Below, one piece after another: positions 1 through 9,482 of a DNA stretch of 27,532 bases. The stretch comes from Saprolegnia diclina VS20 (Eukaryota; Oomycota; Saprolegniomycetes; Saprolegniales; Saprolegniaceae). The DNA lies in NCBI RefSeq assembly GCF_000281045.1, contig NW_008246083.1, positions 770,290 through 797,821 of the forward strand, given 5' to 3'. A program made the position numbers and the translations under genes. How positions within the stretch are numbered: position 1 is the stretch's first letter; each line of letters begins with the position of its first letter. The notes beneath the pieces were generated by a model. It was not told the DNA's origin and searched no databases. It saw nothing but the letters and a program-made list of their open reading frames with translations.

Positions 1-1503
1 ACGTGCCTGGAGATGCTTGGCGAAGGCGACAGCTTTGCTTGCGACACCATGACGACAGCCAACGGCCGCGTCATCAACTACCGCGTGAGCCAAACCGAGA
101 CCACCAAGTGGTGCAAGGAGTTTGGTGGTTTCTACATTCTGAATGTGACGTCTGGGATCCAAGAGGTGCTTGTCGCCAACACGTCTGGCGCGCCTGCCTT
201 TACAAGTATTCCGTTGACGGTTGAGACGCCCGCGTTTAGCATCAGCTCGCTCATCGGATGCTTTGCCAACATACACATCGGCGGAACCAACGTCGTGACA
301 ACGACGTCAGCGTGGCACGGCGACACGCTCGGCCCGTGGACAGCGCGGTCGACGCGCACGGCACACGCCAACGCGGTGACGAGCAACGGCTCGCTGCAGC
401 GCGTCTGGACGCACCACTACTCGGAGGGGGACGTCACGATCGTTCGGTTGATATACAAGGACGTCTTTCGCCTCTGCATTTTGGCAATCGTCATCTACTA
501 TCGGGTCTCGTCGATCTACTATCCGATTTGGCTCGCGTTCCGGCGCCAGCACCAGCCGTTCTTGGCGTGGATCTGGCAGCGCCACTTGGGCCTTGTCTTG
601 CACAAGCGAGAGCGCCACAACCTCTTCATCCTCTTGCTTCTCTCTCTCGAAGCCGTCACGAGCGTGGAAGATATCGTGCTCTACTGCCAGCACATTGTCT
701 ACACCAATGGCTCGTCGTACGGCTCACAGCTGCTCAGCTTGATGTCCATCATGCGCATCATCTGGCCTTGCGCGCTGCTTCTGCTGTGTCTCTCGCGTCT
801 CGCGGGGCTTCTCCTTGGACCAGCGTACGTGTTTGCCGTCTCGGAAAACATCTTTCTCCTTGGCGCCCCGGTCGTCTGGGTCTACGTTCCGCTCTACGTG
901 ACCAACCAAGGCATGCGGCTCATCTCTGGCTACCGCTGGACGGGCGTCGTCGTGCATCACTACACCAACTCGATCTTTAATGCGTACACGCGGCAAATGA
1001 GCTTTGCTACGCTCTACTGGCACCTCTTTGGCGTCTTTACCCTTGTGTCGCCACTCGTGATATTCGGGCTCTCGGCCGTCTGGCGGCGCTCGACCAAATC
1101 CAGCAGCATTGCTGCGTACCTATTTGCGCCGACCGAGCACCACCAGAACAGTGTGCACATCCAGCCCGCGCCGCCGCACGCGTCGCTCGAGGCAATCCTT
1201 CGCGACTCGACGTTCTCGGTACCACCAAGCATTGCGCGCCAGATCACGCGCGCCAAGCTGCCAGTAAAGAACTACTGCGAGGCGGGGAATCTCGCCGCCG
1301 ACGGCCTCGTGTGCCTCGTCTACGGCGAGCTCCACGTGCTCGGCCTCACCGAGTGGGGCTTGGTTTTCCCTGTTGAAGACGCCGACGGTCACATTGCAGT
1401 CCTCGATGGCAACAGCGTAGCGTACCGACAGGACGTTACCATTGAGCGGCTCCTGGCGACGGCGTCGTCGCCACTGGTTCTCGGCATCCCGGATCTGCAG
1501 TAG
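1..1503 (+). CDS. multi-pass membrane protein, 3' part (paralogue of the gene at 21965)
   Basis: The frame is open from base 1 and ends at TAG 1501-1503, so the window cuts the gene. The first codons align with about residue 176 of the full-length paralogue at 21965-23992, so roughly 175 N-terminal residues are missing. Shared blocks include RVINYRVS, TKWCKEFGG, IQEVLVAN, SSIYYPIWL, GLVLHKRER, RIIWPCA, LLGAPVVW and a final LGIPDL. The visible part begins with a Cys-containing, probably extracellular region with N-glycosylation sequons. About five hydrophobic segments follow (roughly bases 455-545, 625-670, 720-800, 840-905, 1010-1075), then a soluble C-terminal domain of about 130 residues. 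No intron is seen. The family looks lineage-specific and I do not know its function. The next gene converges on it 42 nt away. Confidence 0.85.
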   Translation, partial: TCLEMLGEGDSFACDTMTTANGRVINYRVSQTETTKWCKEFGGFYILNVTSGIQEVLVANTSGAPAFTSIPLTVETPAFSISSLIGCFANIHIGGTNVVTTTSAWHGDTLGPWTARSTRTAHANAVTSNGSLQRVWTHHYSEGDVTIVRLIYKDVFRLCILAIVIYYRVSSIYYPIWLAFRRQHQPFLAWIWQRHLGLVLHKRERHNLFILLLLSLEAVTSVEDIVLYCQHIVYTNGSSYGSQLLSLMSIMRIIWPCALLLLCLSRLAGLLLGPAYVFAVSENIFLLGAPVVWVYVPLYVTNQGMRLISGYRWTGVVVHHYTNSIFNAYTRQMSFATLYWHLFGVFTLVSPLVIFGLSAVWRRSTKSSSIAAYLFAPTEHHQNSVHIQPAPPHASLEAILRDSTFSVPPSIARQITRAKLPVKNYCEAGNLAADGLVCLVYGELHVLGLTEWGLVFPVEDADGHIAVLDGNSVAYRQDVTIERLLATASSPLVLGIPDLQ

Positions 1504-1545
1504 TCAACATACTGTTCCTAGTTGTCCGTTTATATAACTATCGTG

Positions 1546-2292
1546 TCAACCGATGCGGTGAAAGAGTGCGAGCAGCTGGTGCTCGATGACGTCCAGGTGC
1601 GCGGGCGCACTCAGCCGGTGATCGCCACCGGGCACCCACGTCAGCGAGACGGGTGCGCCTTGCGTGCCTTGCGTCGATGCCCAGTTGCCAATCAACTCGA
1701 CGCCAACGTCCGAGTCGTGCGTGCCATGGACGAGTGCGACGGGGCACGCCGCCTTGCGTGGCAGCGGGTGCGCGGCTATCGAGTCGACGAGTGGTCGGTA
1801 GATCGGGTAGTACCCGGCGGCTGCATACGTCGATGGCCGGCGATAGTACTCGACGCCATTTTCGTCGGATTCTGTCGACCCATTGGCTTTGGCGGCTGTA
1901 AACTCGAGAAAGAACCGCTCCAAGCCGAGGCTGGCACCGACGCCGAGAATGCCGGCGATGCGAGTTGGCAGAGCCGAAGCGACAAGAAGAGACAAGAAGA
2001 AGCCCATGGACGAGCCGATAAGGACGACAGGTCTCTCGCCACTGCAGCGCTCGCACGCGACGACTGAGTGCAGGTCGTCTCGCCACTGCGTCAGTGTGGC
2101 GTTGCGCATCGGTGTTGCTGGCGCGGGACCGTGGCCGGCGTGGTCGTAGGTGAGAAAAGTCGTGTGCAGCTCCTGTGCGACAAAGGCCGAGAGCCGCGAC
2201 ACCTTGCGCGACGCCGTGTGCGACGAGTTAAAGCCGTTGACAAAGAGCACCGACGGCCGCGTCGACGCCTGCCCGACGCGCACCAGGCGCAC
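1546..2292 (-). CDS. alpha/beta hydrolase, ABHD10-like serine esterase (start unresolved)
   Basis: A 248-codon frame carries an alpha/beta-hydrolase core. Counting from the first codon (2292), FVNGFNSS (residues 17-24) resembles the oxyanion region of ABHD10-type esterases, GSSMG (93-97) is the nucleophile elbow with Ser95, HGTHD (189-193) supplies the acid (Asp193), and GGDHRLS (222-228) supplies the histidine (His225). Order and spacing fit a short hydrolase of the ABHD10/YqiA class acting on acyl or thioester bonds; the substrate is unknown. The frame has no usable ATG: 2292 is GTG, an in-frame TGA lies shortly upstream, and the nearest ATG (2326, 26 nt from a TATA-like box) is out of frame by one. 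A missed 5' exon, an assembly indel or early decay would each explain this. It converges on the membrane-protein gene. Confidence 0.75.
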   Translation of the reverse strand: MRLVRVGQASTRPSVLFVNGFNSSHTASRKVSRLSAFVAQELHTTFLTYDHAGHGPAPATPMRNATLTQWRDDLHSVVACERCSGERPVVLIGSSMGFFLSLLVASALPTRIAGILGVGASLGLERFFLEFTAAKANGSTESDENGVEYYRRPSTYAAAGYYPIYRPLVDSIAAHPLPRKAACPVALVHGTHDSDVGVELIGNWASTQGTQGAPVSLTWVPGGDHRLSAPAHLDVIEHQLLALFHRIG

Positions 2293-2350
2293 GTGGCTGC
2301 ACGCTGACGTTGTGAAAGTGTCTCATAAACCTTTTTGTTTCGATTTTCAA

Positions 2351-2360
2351 TATTATATAT
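2351..2360 (-). promoter_or_regulatory. TATA-like box before the hydrolase
   Basis: The minus strand reads ATATATAATA here in an A+T-rich patch of otherwise GC-rich DNA, about 25 nt upstream of the ATG at 2326. Position and strand fit a core promoter for the hydrolase gene. Assigned by sequence and placement only. Confidence 0.35.
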
Positions 2361-2876
2361 GAGAGGTTTTGACGCTCTGCCGGCTTGCCGACGCCACTCG
2401 GTCAGCCAAATCAAGTTTGAAAACGTATTCGCCCAAATGTACTGGGGTCTTAGAGGGTACGTTGGAGCCCTCAACGCGCCATCTCATGTCGGCGGGTGAG
2501 GCGTACAGCGCGCGCAATCCTCAGTTTTATAATTTTGGCGTGCGCCATTTTTACCATATTTAGCCACATTGGAATGCGTGGGTGCTGGATTCGGGCCACA
2601 AGTGAGCCTCCTTTGCTCTGTACGCACAATAAAACCACAAAACACATGAGTTCGCTCACGGTTTTGACAGCTGAACGGCGCTAGCACTATTTCTATATTG
2701 CTAGGGTCATAGCAGGTCGTATTTGAACCTCTGGGGCGTTAACGAGCTCCCAGCCCTAGACCCACTCGACCCACCTGGCCACCACTCGACCTTTTCTCTC
2801 CTAACTCCGAGGGCTGCACCGATTTTTTTGTAAAAGCCTAGTCAAATCGGGTAAAGGTTACGCTGTAAAATCTCCA
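2361..2876. other. intergenic stretch without a recognised gene
   Basis: About 500 bases of lower GC than the flanking genes, with several A+T runs. Only short frames occur and none has protein-like composition that continues across a plausible micro-intron. It probably holds the upstream regions of the divergent hydrolase and Cys/His-repeat genes. I see no repeat or RNA gene. Confidence 0.4.
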
Positions 2877-3158
2877 ATGCGGATGCAAGCGCAAGTCTGG
2901 CTTTCATTATTACAACGGATCCGGACGGTAATGCCACGTACGACGGCGACGCAGAGCAGCCTAGCGTCGTATCCGCAGCCGACGCATTCCAGCTGCAGCT
3001 ACGTTCGCCGGTGCCTCTTTGAAGGCTGCACACTCGACACGTGCGCGACCTTGTGCGCTCGCCACGCTGCCTTCTCGGCCGAGTGCATCGTGCCAGACTG
3101 CACCAAGTGGACGCACCGCAACGAGCTTTGCCGCCGGCACCGCCAAACATACATGTAA
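2877..3158 (+). CDS. small Cys/His-repeat (putative zinc-binding) protein
   Basis: A 93-codon ATG frame. Residues 46-63 and 70-88 are two copies of a C-x4-C-x(8-9)-C-x2-H unit: C46, C51, C60, H63 and C70, C75, C85, H88. The second unit has the PDCTKW block. Such units occur as longer arrays in many oomycete proteins often labelled WRKY19-like, where they probably bind zinc. Two units ending four residues after the last His make this a minimal or truncated member. The N-terminal 40 residues look non-conserved, and another frame across 2860-3025 is also open, so an upstream exon or different start is possible. It converges on the peptidase gene with 49 nt between stops. Function unknown. Confidence 0.5.
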   Translation: MRMQAQVWLSLLQRIRTVMPRTTATQSSLASYPQPTHSSCSYVRRCLFEGCTLDTCATLCARHAAFSAECIVPDCTKWTHRNELCRRHRQTYM

Positions 3159-3207
3159 TACCGCTGCAGACAATGTACATGTTGTCTGTTATCACGCCGC
3201 TGTTAGA

Positions 3208-4492
3208 CTAGACATCGCTCAACTTGGTGCGGAGCTGGTGGAAGAGCGTGACGCCGCGATGCAGGACGGCACTCTTCCACGCACCGTCCCAGTGCACATA
3301 AAAGGCGTTGCGGAGGGCGTTGGCGGCTTCGAGGCGCGTCTCGGGCGCGTGGTGCGTCGCTGCGTTCTCTTGGCGCAGACTCAGGAGGACGTCGATCATG
3401 TTTTTGGTGCCAAATTCTTGGGTCACGCCGAGGCGCACGGGCGCCTCCGCGAAGAGCGAGAGGTACCCGTCGACCGCGAACCCGCCGGCGTCGCCATAGC
3501 CCGAGAGCGCGGTTGCGTCCGCGTTCGAGTCGCTGATTGCATCGTGGTCGGGGAAGAGCGTCTTGAGCATCGCTGGCGTCACCGTCAGACTCGGCGACGT
3601 CACTTGCACCGTGTCGTACCCCCGCGGCCCGAGGCCTGTGTGCACGTCCAGCATCGCGATCCGGCTCACATTGGTGAAGTGCGACTGGAAAAAGGCCGTC
3701 AAGAGGCGGTGGCTGGCCTGGAGCTCGTGGCCGCCAAAGAAAATGCCTTGTGGCTCGTGGTACGTGCCCGAGACGATCGCTCGCTTGACGCTCTCAAACC
3801 CATGGCGCAGCGCGTGCGTCAGCAGCCTACGCACCCTCGTATGAGCACTCTCCAGCCACAGGCATGTGTACGCAGGCAAAAACGAAGTGTCGGCCCAGTG
3901 CGCGGCGTGGCGCGGGTTGAGCGCCGGCGACAATGACGTGTAGCCTACGGCGTTCGGGTCGCTCGCGCGCTTGGCCGCAAACGCCTCGGGCGTCAAGTAG
4001 TTGCGGTTGAGGTCGACGTTGGCCTCGTTCACGCGCCGGAGCTAAAGCCAAAATGCAACAATGACAGCAGTCGCAATGCAGTACCTTGGCGAACCCAAAG
4101 GGATTCACAGCGTGCACAAAGACGACGGTCGGGCCCGATGTCAGCGACGTCGACGCGTCACCCAGGAGCTTGGCCTGAATCGCGCTGCCGGCAAACCCCT
4201 CGACGCCGTGCGTGCCAGAGAGGTGCACGAGCAGCGCTGTTGGGTCTGCACCCCGCAAGACGGCCACGTCGATCGTGAGCTCGGCATTGGCGCCGGGTAG
4301 CGGCAGCGTATAGAGCTCTGCGTCCGCCGCTGCAGCGCGGGCCCGGAAGAGCGCGCGCGCCTCGTAATAGTCGTTGGCAAAGCACGCGGCCGTCGATGGG
4401 TCCATCGTTGGCGTCGGCGCCCAGTGCTTCATGAGCGCCGCACTCAGCGCGACGGCACCAAGTGCCCACAGCAGAAGACTCCAGCTCATCAT
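3208..4492 (-). CDS. DUF2817/M14-like zinc carboxypeptidase-family protein
   Basis: Two exons, 4085-4492 and 3208-4041, joined across a 43-nt phase-0 GTACTG...TAG intron (4042-4084), give 413 aa. Residues 4-20 form a hydrophobic signal or anchor, so the protein probably enters the secretory pathway. GTHGVEG holds the HxxE zinc pair (His95, Glu98), DVHTGLGP supplies a third ligand (His270), and TQEFGT supplies a glutamate (Glu345) in the catalytic position of M14 peptidases. VDLNRN straddles the start of exon 2. This order is that of the DUF2817 branch of the M14 superfamily, whose members probably cleave peptide or amide bonds; the substrate is unknown. All expected zinc residues are present. 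It is the last gene of a three-gene minus-strand tandem, 219 nt downstream of ANAPC7. Confidence 0.88.
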
Positions 4493-4711
4493 GTTGACAC
4501 ACTATTGGACAGTGAGCTAGTAGCAATGACGATGTCGACGAGAACCCTTGAACCAGCTGTTTGTCGTGATCTCAGACGGGGCGTCATCATGTGATGTGTT
4601 GACGCTCGGGAGCGTGACGTCATCACACCGTCATCCTGCGTCTCTTCGGATACCAAGGACACTGCGTTCCACCCTTGCAAATCGTGAATTGTTACTACTA
4701 ACTACTAAGAA

Positions 4712-6771
4712 CTAGACGCGGGGGACGTCCGAGTACAGCTCTGGCTCGTCCATGTCGTCGTCCAGCGCAGAGATCGTGCTCAAGCCAGCGTCCGGGTCTT
4801 CGCCGCGCAGGAGCTTCTCGACGCGGTCCAGGCCCAAGAGCGCCGACGACAGATTGCTGTTGAGACTCAGCGCGCGGTGGTAGTGCTGCAGCCCGACGTT
4901 GTACTCGCGCTTCAGAACGTAGACGTCGCCGAGCTTGGCGAAGAGTACGTCGCGCGGCGTCTTGGCCACGAGCCCTTCGAGCCTAGTCCTCGCAGCTATA
5001 ACCTTTGCATCCACTAAAGAGGCCGTACGTGGTGATGGCAGCTGCAAGATTGTCGTCTTGAAGGAAGAGGTCCACGAGGCCCAAGTGCGCACGCAGCGCA
5101 TCCGGGTTGGCCGCAAGCGCCTTCTCGAACGTGCGTCGCGCCTAGTTGGCAGCATAGTATCAACTTGATACGACAAAATACCTCGTCGCGGCGGTCGGGC
5201 CGCAGCGAGAGGACGCTGCCGACGAGGACCAATGCGCGGGCGCTCATCGGCGCGAGGAGCAATGCGAGGCGCGCAGCGTGCATCGCGTCGAGGTACTTGT
5301 CGTCGCCCTTGAGGCAGAGGTCGCAGTAACCCTCCACGAGCCCTTCGTACGCCTCGAGGCTCCGCCCGCAGCGACTGCCGCTTGCAAACGCACTCACCGC
5401 GTGCGCGGATCTGTCCATCGCGAGGAGGAGCCGCCCGCGCGCCACGTAACTCCGTGCAAACGTCGGGTCCACGACAATGGCCTACCCCAATATTTGTATC
5501 AAGTTGATAGTTACGTGTATCCCACCCGATCGACGAGCTGGAGCGCGGCGGTCGTGTCGGTCTTTAGCTCGCTGTAGCAGGCGGCCGCCAGCCACGGCTC
5601 GGGGCGATCCATCGAGATGCTGAAGAGATCTCGGACCAAGCTACCCATGTCGTTAGATGACAGCCATCGACCAAAACGCCCACTTGTTCAAGGTCGGCGC
5701 ACTCCCCGCGTCTCGCAGCAGGCGCGCGTACATGTCCATGTAGTCGAGGTTCGTCGCGTCCAGCTGCCGAGCCTACGAGACCGTTCGTCCTTCGCCGTTT
5801 AAGGGAGCCGTACGCGAGCAAAGGTTGCGAGCGCGAGGTCGGGCCACTCGAGGTCGGCTTGGAGCTTGGCCTTCTGCAGCGTGCAGTGCACGTTCAGCCC
5901 AAACTGCGTCTCCAACGACGCGAAGGCCTCGAGGCCCGCTACGCAACATATGAGCCACAGAGCGCGCGAAGCTGTCCCGACCGTGGAGGCGATAGCCGAT
6001 CACGTGGTTGTGGGCTGCGGGCAGCGTCTCGAGCCACTCGGTGTCGCCCGGCGGCAGTCGGTCGTAGTAGCCTTTCGATGTCGGCTTTCGCTCGACGTCC
6101 ATCGGTGCAGCAACCTCGGCGAGGGCCAAGGAGGCCTCCAGCGCATACGGATTGAGCCTACACGCAGCGTTAGCGCCGCGCCTTGGAGATTGCGGCTCAC
6201 TTGAGAACGGCGGCAAAGCTCTCCTCGGCGCGCCTATGCATGCATCAAGAGGTCATGACGGAAGGGCCAGTGTCTTGCACCTGTACTGGCCCTGGCTCCG
6301 GAAGAGCTTCCCGAGAAGCATGTACACGGGCAGCGTCCGCGCCGACGCGGGAATCGTTTCAAGCTACCACAGCAAGCGTCACGATCGACCTACCACATTG
6401 TGCGTACGGTCTGCAGCGCAGTCTCGACGTCCCCGAGCTCGCGGTAGCACTTGGCCATCGTGAGGCGCACGGTCGTGCCCTCGCCGGCGTTCGTCGAAGA
6501 GAGGTACATGGCAAAGTAGCGCTATCGCAAGCGTGAGCCATCACGCAGAGGCGGCGCGTCGTACGAGCGCCCGCTTGTGCTCGGCCTTGGCGACGAGCGC
6601 GTCCGCGTACAGCGCGTAGATGGCCGGGTGGTCGTCGAGCCGGCGCTGCTGCGAGCCGTGGGCCTGCGAGCAGAGGAGGCTCCCGAGCGCGGCCACGGAC
6701 TCGGCCTCGCCATCGCGCAGGAGCGCGCGCATGTGGCCCGCGAGCTCGGCCAGCGATGCGTCCGTCAGCAT
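4712..6771 (-). CDS. ANAPC7: anaphase-promoting complex subunit 7 (TPR protein)
   Basis: Eleven exons give 541 aa: 6565-6771, 6408-6521, 6281-6363, 6201-6233, 5982-6157, 5814-5938, 5684-5772, 5526-5640, 5182-5481, 5029-5141 and 4712-4982. The ten introns are 40-47 nt and all end in TAG. From memory, the product follows animal APC7 almost end to end: YALYADALVAKAEHKRAL near residue 55, MAKCYREL in exon 2, LNPYAL in exon 5, LDYMDMYARLL in exon 7, MDRPEPWLA in exon 8, YEGLVEGY in exon 9, and a C-terminal GLDRVEKLLRGEDPD followed by an acidic tail. Human APC7 is 565 aa. In other eukaryotes this TPR scaffold sits in the arc lamp of the APC/C ubiquitin ligase and helps bind coactivators. Exon 4 is only 33 nt. 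The start ATG is 118 nt below the SET gene stop. Confidence 0.93.
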
Positions 6772-6791
6772 CGTTGGATCGCCTCAATGTG

Positions 6792-6820
6792 ATTGGCCAA
6801 TACACCGTGCCCCGGGGCAC
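6792..6820. promoter_or_regulatory. paired palindromes upstream of ANAPC7
   Basis: The 118-nt gap between the SET gene stop and the ANAPC7 ATG holds two perfect palindromes: ATTGGCCAAT (6792-6801, a double CCAAT box) and GTGCCCCGGGGCAC (6807-6820). They lie 20-50 nt upstream of the ANAPC7 start codon, where a core promoter is expected. The binding proteins are unknown; NF-Y-like recognition of the first is an inference. Confidence 0.4.
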
Positions 6821-6889
6821 ACCATTCTCGCAGCGCGCTAGTCGATGTGTACAAAATGTCATTATAGCAACTGTCATAGCGCGTATGTA

Positions 6890-9430
6890 CTATATTGCGT
6901 CAAGCATCGGCGCTTCGAGCTTGGTCGCGGTCTCAACGTCACGGCCCATCGGGTCATCCTCGCCCACCGTCTCGGCCTTGACAATGTCCTCGCGCTTGAT
7001 GGCGGCTTCGTCCGTGTCGTCCGAGGCTTCGCCGCTCGTCGTGGGCTCTGGCGCCTTGGCCACGCGGCGCTTCTTGGTCTTCTTGGCCGGCTTCTTGGCG
7101 GCTTTCTTGGCTGCCTTGTCTTCTTTCGAGTTGTTGAGATCGTCGGGCGCCATGGTGCCCCGGCACGTCGATGCGCCGCAGTAGCACGTAAAGGCCGACG
7201 CGGCGGTCGTCTCCATTTGGTAGTCGTACGAAAGCTCTTCGTGCGGCTCAATGTCGCGGAGGGCCGTGATCGCGATGCGCTTGTGCTCGCCGACGTCCCA
7301 GATGAGGAGGTGGCAGTTGGGGTCGCACGAGTGGTTGATGAAGCGCGACTCGGAGCCCTTGAAGCGGCCGTCAATGTACATGCGCCCGGGCACGAGCGCC
7401 ATGATGTACCAGTTGATGTCGTGGAGCTCGCCGAGCCGCTTCGTCTTCATCTCCTCGTTGATGACCTCGCCCACGTACTCGACCACGAGGTCGCCGCCCT
7501 TGATGGGCACGAGCGTCTTGAGCCCAAAGCCCTTGCTGCCGCACGGCACGACGGCCGTCGACGGGATCTTGCATTCCTGCAGCGCGCGGTTGCCGCAGCC
7601 CGGGCCGAGGTTGCAGTTGAACATCTTGGCGTTGCCGTCGCGGCCGCCGCCGACGCACTCGACAAAGATGGCGCGGTTGATGCAGTCGTCACCGCACGCT
7701 TCCGTGCAGATGCAGCGCGGGAGGTCGTTGAGGTCCGGGTTCTTGCCCGGCTTGAAGAGGTACCGGTTGCGCTTGAGCTTCTGGTACCGCGGCGGCTGCG
7801 AGTTGTGCTCCTCGAGGATGACGCGGCTGAGGCGGAAGTGCAGGAGCGCGCTTGCGTCGTCAAAGAGCGGATTGTCCTTTGGGAGGTACAGGTCTGGGAA
7901 CCGGACCTTGCCGTCGCGATGCACAATGTCGCCGCCCATGTAGTGCGGTGGGACATCCGGCAGCGGGGCCTCATGCTTGCCGCAGATGGTCGCGACGTTG
8001 TTGTAGCGGGCGCTCGGCGGGATGCAGCCCGGGTGGTACGAGGTCGGGCACTTGAGGCACTGCATGAGGTCCGCGTCTTTGGTCCGCCGCGCGTCGCACG
8101 TCCAGCAGCGGTGCGCCGGACACTTGATGTGGAACGAGCGCTCGTCGACGTCGAAGCGGTGGTCCTTGGCGATGCACTCAAAGTGGTAGAACCGGCCGCA
8201 GCCTCGGAGGTCGCAGCGCAGCAGCGTCTGCTTGTACGTGCCAGGCTCGCCGCAGAGAAAGCAGTCGTGCTGCCCGCTCTTGCAGTCGTCGCAGAAGAAC
8301 GGCTCGGTCGACTGCACGTCAGTGTCGTCGAGGCCGAGGCAGCACTGGTGGAAGACACGGCAGCACGGCCCGTCGCAGTACACGAGGTCGCTCAGCTGCT
8401 CGTCGTCGACCTGGACGCAGCTGGCGCAAATCTCTTTGTCCATCATGTGCGTCATTGGCTGAGGGTGGGCGAGCTCGTCGGCCGCGCGTCGAGTTGCTGC
8501 CGAAAACACAGCGTCCCGAAGCTCCTCCTCCGAGCGCCCGGTTGTAAGCCACGCGGGAACCACAGGCTTCTTGGAGGCAACCTTGGTCTTCTTGGGCGCC
8601 GGCTCGTCGTCCTCATCCTCGTCCTCTTGGTCGCTCAAGACATCGCGCGGCGGAGGCGGCTCGACCTCGTCGCCCTTTGCTGCGCGCTTCATACGCGGCC
8701 GCATGTCGGCAATGCGCTCGAGGTCAGCGATGCTGAGCACCGACTTCTTCCTGGGCTGCGGATTCTTGGGCTTGGACGCCGTCCGTGGTCGCGTGATGGC
8801 GGGCTTTGGCTTTGGCAGCGGCTTGCCGGTCGCCTCGAACAGCAGAAACTCTGCGGACGGGGCCACGCGGGACTTATTGGCGGCGGGCTTGGCGTCGCGC
8901 GTGTACATGTCGGCGGGCGCGAGGCAGTCGTAGCTGTCGTCGTAGTAGATCCGGTCGCACTTGTGGCCGTACCCATAGAAGTGTACCTTGATGTAATCGG
9001 GCTTCTTGGCGACAACGTCGGCGGCGTACCAGTGGAAGTCTTTCTGGCACTTGGCGTCGAGCTTGGACCCGACCTTGAGCTGCGCGATGAACGCGAGGTC
9101 GGTCACATGCGGCGTGAACTTGGGGTCCGAGACGTCGACCTTTGGCGGCTCATCGTCATCGTCGTTCAAGATGGAGCTCAGCGAGTTGGAACGGTGCGTC
9201 GCGACGGGGCTCGCGGGCGCGACCGGTGTGCTGGCGTCATTGCCTTCCGCGGTCTTGACGAGGAAGCCGGCCATGCCGGTCTGCTTCATCGCCGGCCGCG
9301 GCTGGTCGACGCTGCGGCTGCCATGGTCGACGTGCTCGGCCTCGTGCTCTATCATCGACCACGAAACCCCAGAGTGCTCCAAGGTCGGTCCCTCCATCAC
9401 CGGTATCCGGATACTCCCAAACTCGATCAT
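6890..9430 (-). CDS. PHD-SET histone lysine methyltransferase (NSD/ASH1-like, probable H3K36 type)
   Basis: One uninterrupted frame; ATG 9430 gives 846 aa, ATG 9397 gives 835. The frame is open up to 9667 but without an earlier ATG. Domains from residue 1 at 9430: acidic and low-complexity start; Tudor/MBT-like fold at 118-172 (WYAADVV, KVHFYGYG); basic and acidic linker; PHD finger 335-383; two further Cys/His modules at 390-438 and 442-486, as in NSD proteins; AWS with CICTEACGDDC (572-621); SET at 632-739 with GFGLKT, NHSCDPNC and YDY; post-SET CYCGASTCRG; Lys/Ala-rich, NLS-like tail. All residues needed for AdoMet and lysine binding appear present. AWS plus post-SET points to H3K36 methylation in the nucleus, but specificity is inferred. 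It lacks introns, whereas its neighbour ANAPC7 has ten. Confidence 0.92.
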   Translation of the reverse strand: MIEFGSIRIPVMEGPTLEHSGVSWSMIEHEAEHVDHGSRSVDQPRPAMKQTGMAGFLVKTAEGNDASTPVAPASPVATHRSNSLSSILNDDDDEPPKVDVSDPKFTPHVTDLAFIAQLKVGSKLDAKCQKDFHWYAADVVAKKPDYIKVHFYGYGHKCDRIYYDDSYDCLAPADMYTRDAKPAANKSRVAPSAEFLLFEATGKPLPKPKPAITRPRTASKPKNPQPRKKSVLSIADLERIADMRPRMKRAAKGDEVEPPPPRDVLSDQEDEDEDDEPAPKKTKVASKKPVVPAWLTTGRSEEELRDAVFSAATRRAADELAHPQPMTHMMDKEICASCVQVDDEQLSDLVYCDGPCCRVFHQCCLGLDDTDVQSTEPFFCDDCKSGQHDCFLCGEPGTYKQTLLRCDLRGCGRFYHFECIAKDHRFDVDERSFHIKCPAHRCWTCDARRTKDADLMQCLKCPTSYHPGCIPPSARYNNVATICGKHEAPLPDVPPHYMGGDIVHRDGKVRFPDLYLPKDNPLFDDASALLHFRLSRVILEEHNSQPPRYQKLKRNRYLFKPGKNPDLNDLPRCICTEACGDDCINRAIFVECVGGGRDGNAKMFNCNLGPGCGNRALQECKIPSTAVVPCGSKGFGLKTLVPIKGGDLVVEYVGEVINEEMKTKRLGELHDINWYIMALVPGRMYIDGRFKGSESRFINHSCDPNCHLLIWDVGEHKRIAITALRDIEPHEELSYDYQMETTAASAFTCYCGASTCRGTMAPDDLNNSKEDKAAKKAAKKPAKKTKKRRVAKAPEPTTSGEASDDTDEAAIKREDIVKAETVGEDDPMGRDVETATKLEAPMLDAI

Positions 9431-9470
9431 ACAAACGACAAGTGTTTTTGCAGGCAGAGAGCCGTCGCAT

Positions 9471-9482
9471 CCGGATATATTG
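9471..9482 (-). promoter_or_regulatory. TATA-like element before the SET gene
   Basis: The minus strand reads CCAATATATCCG about 45 nt upstream of ATG 9430. A second TATATAA-like run lies near 9637-9645. Either could place transcription starts below the non-ATG 5' extension of the frame, which favours 9430 or 9397 as the true start. Confidence 0.3.
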
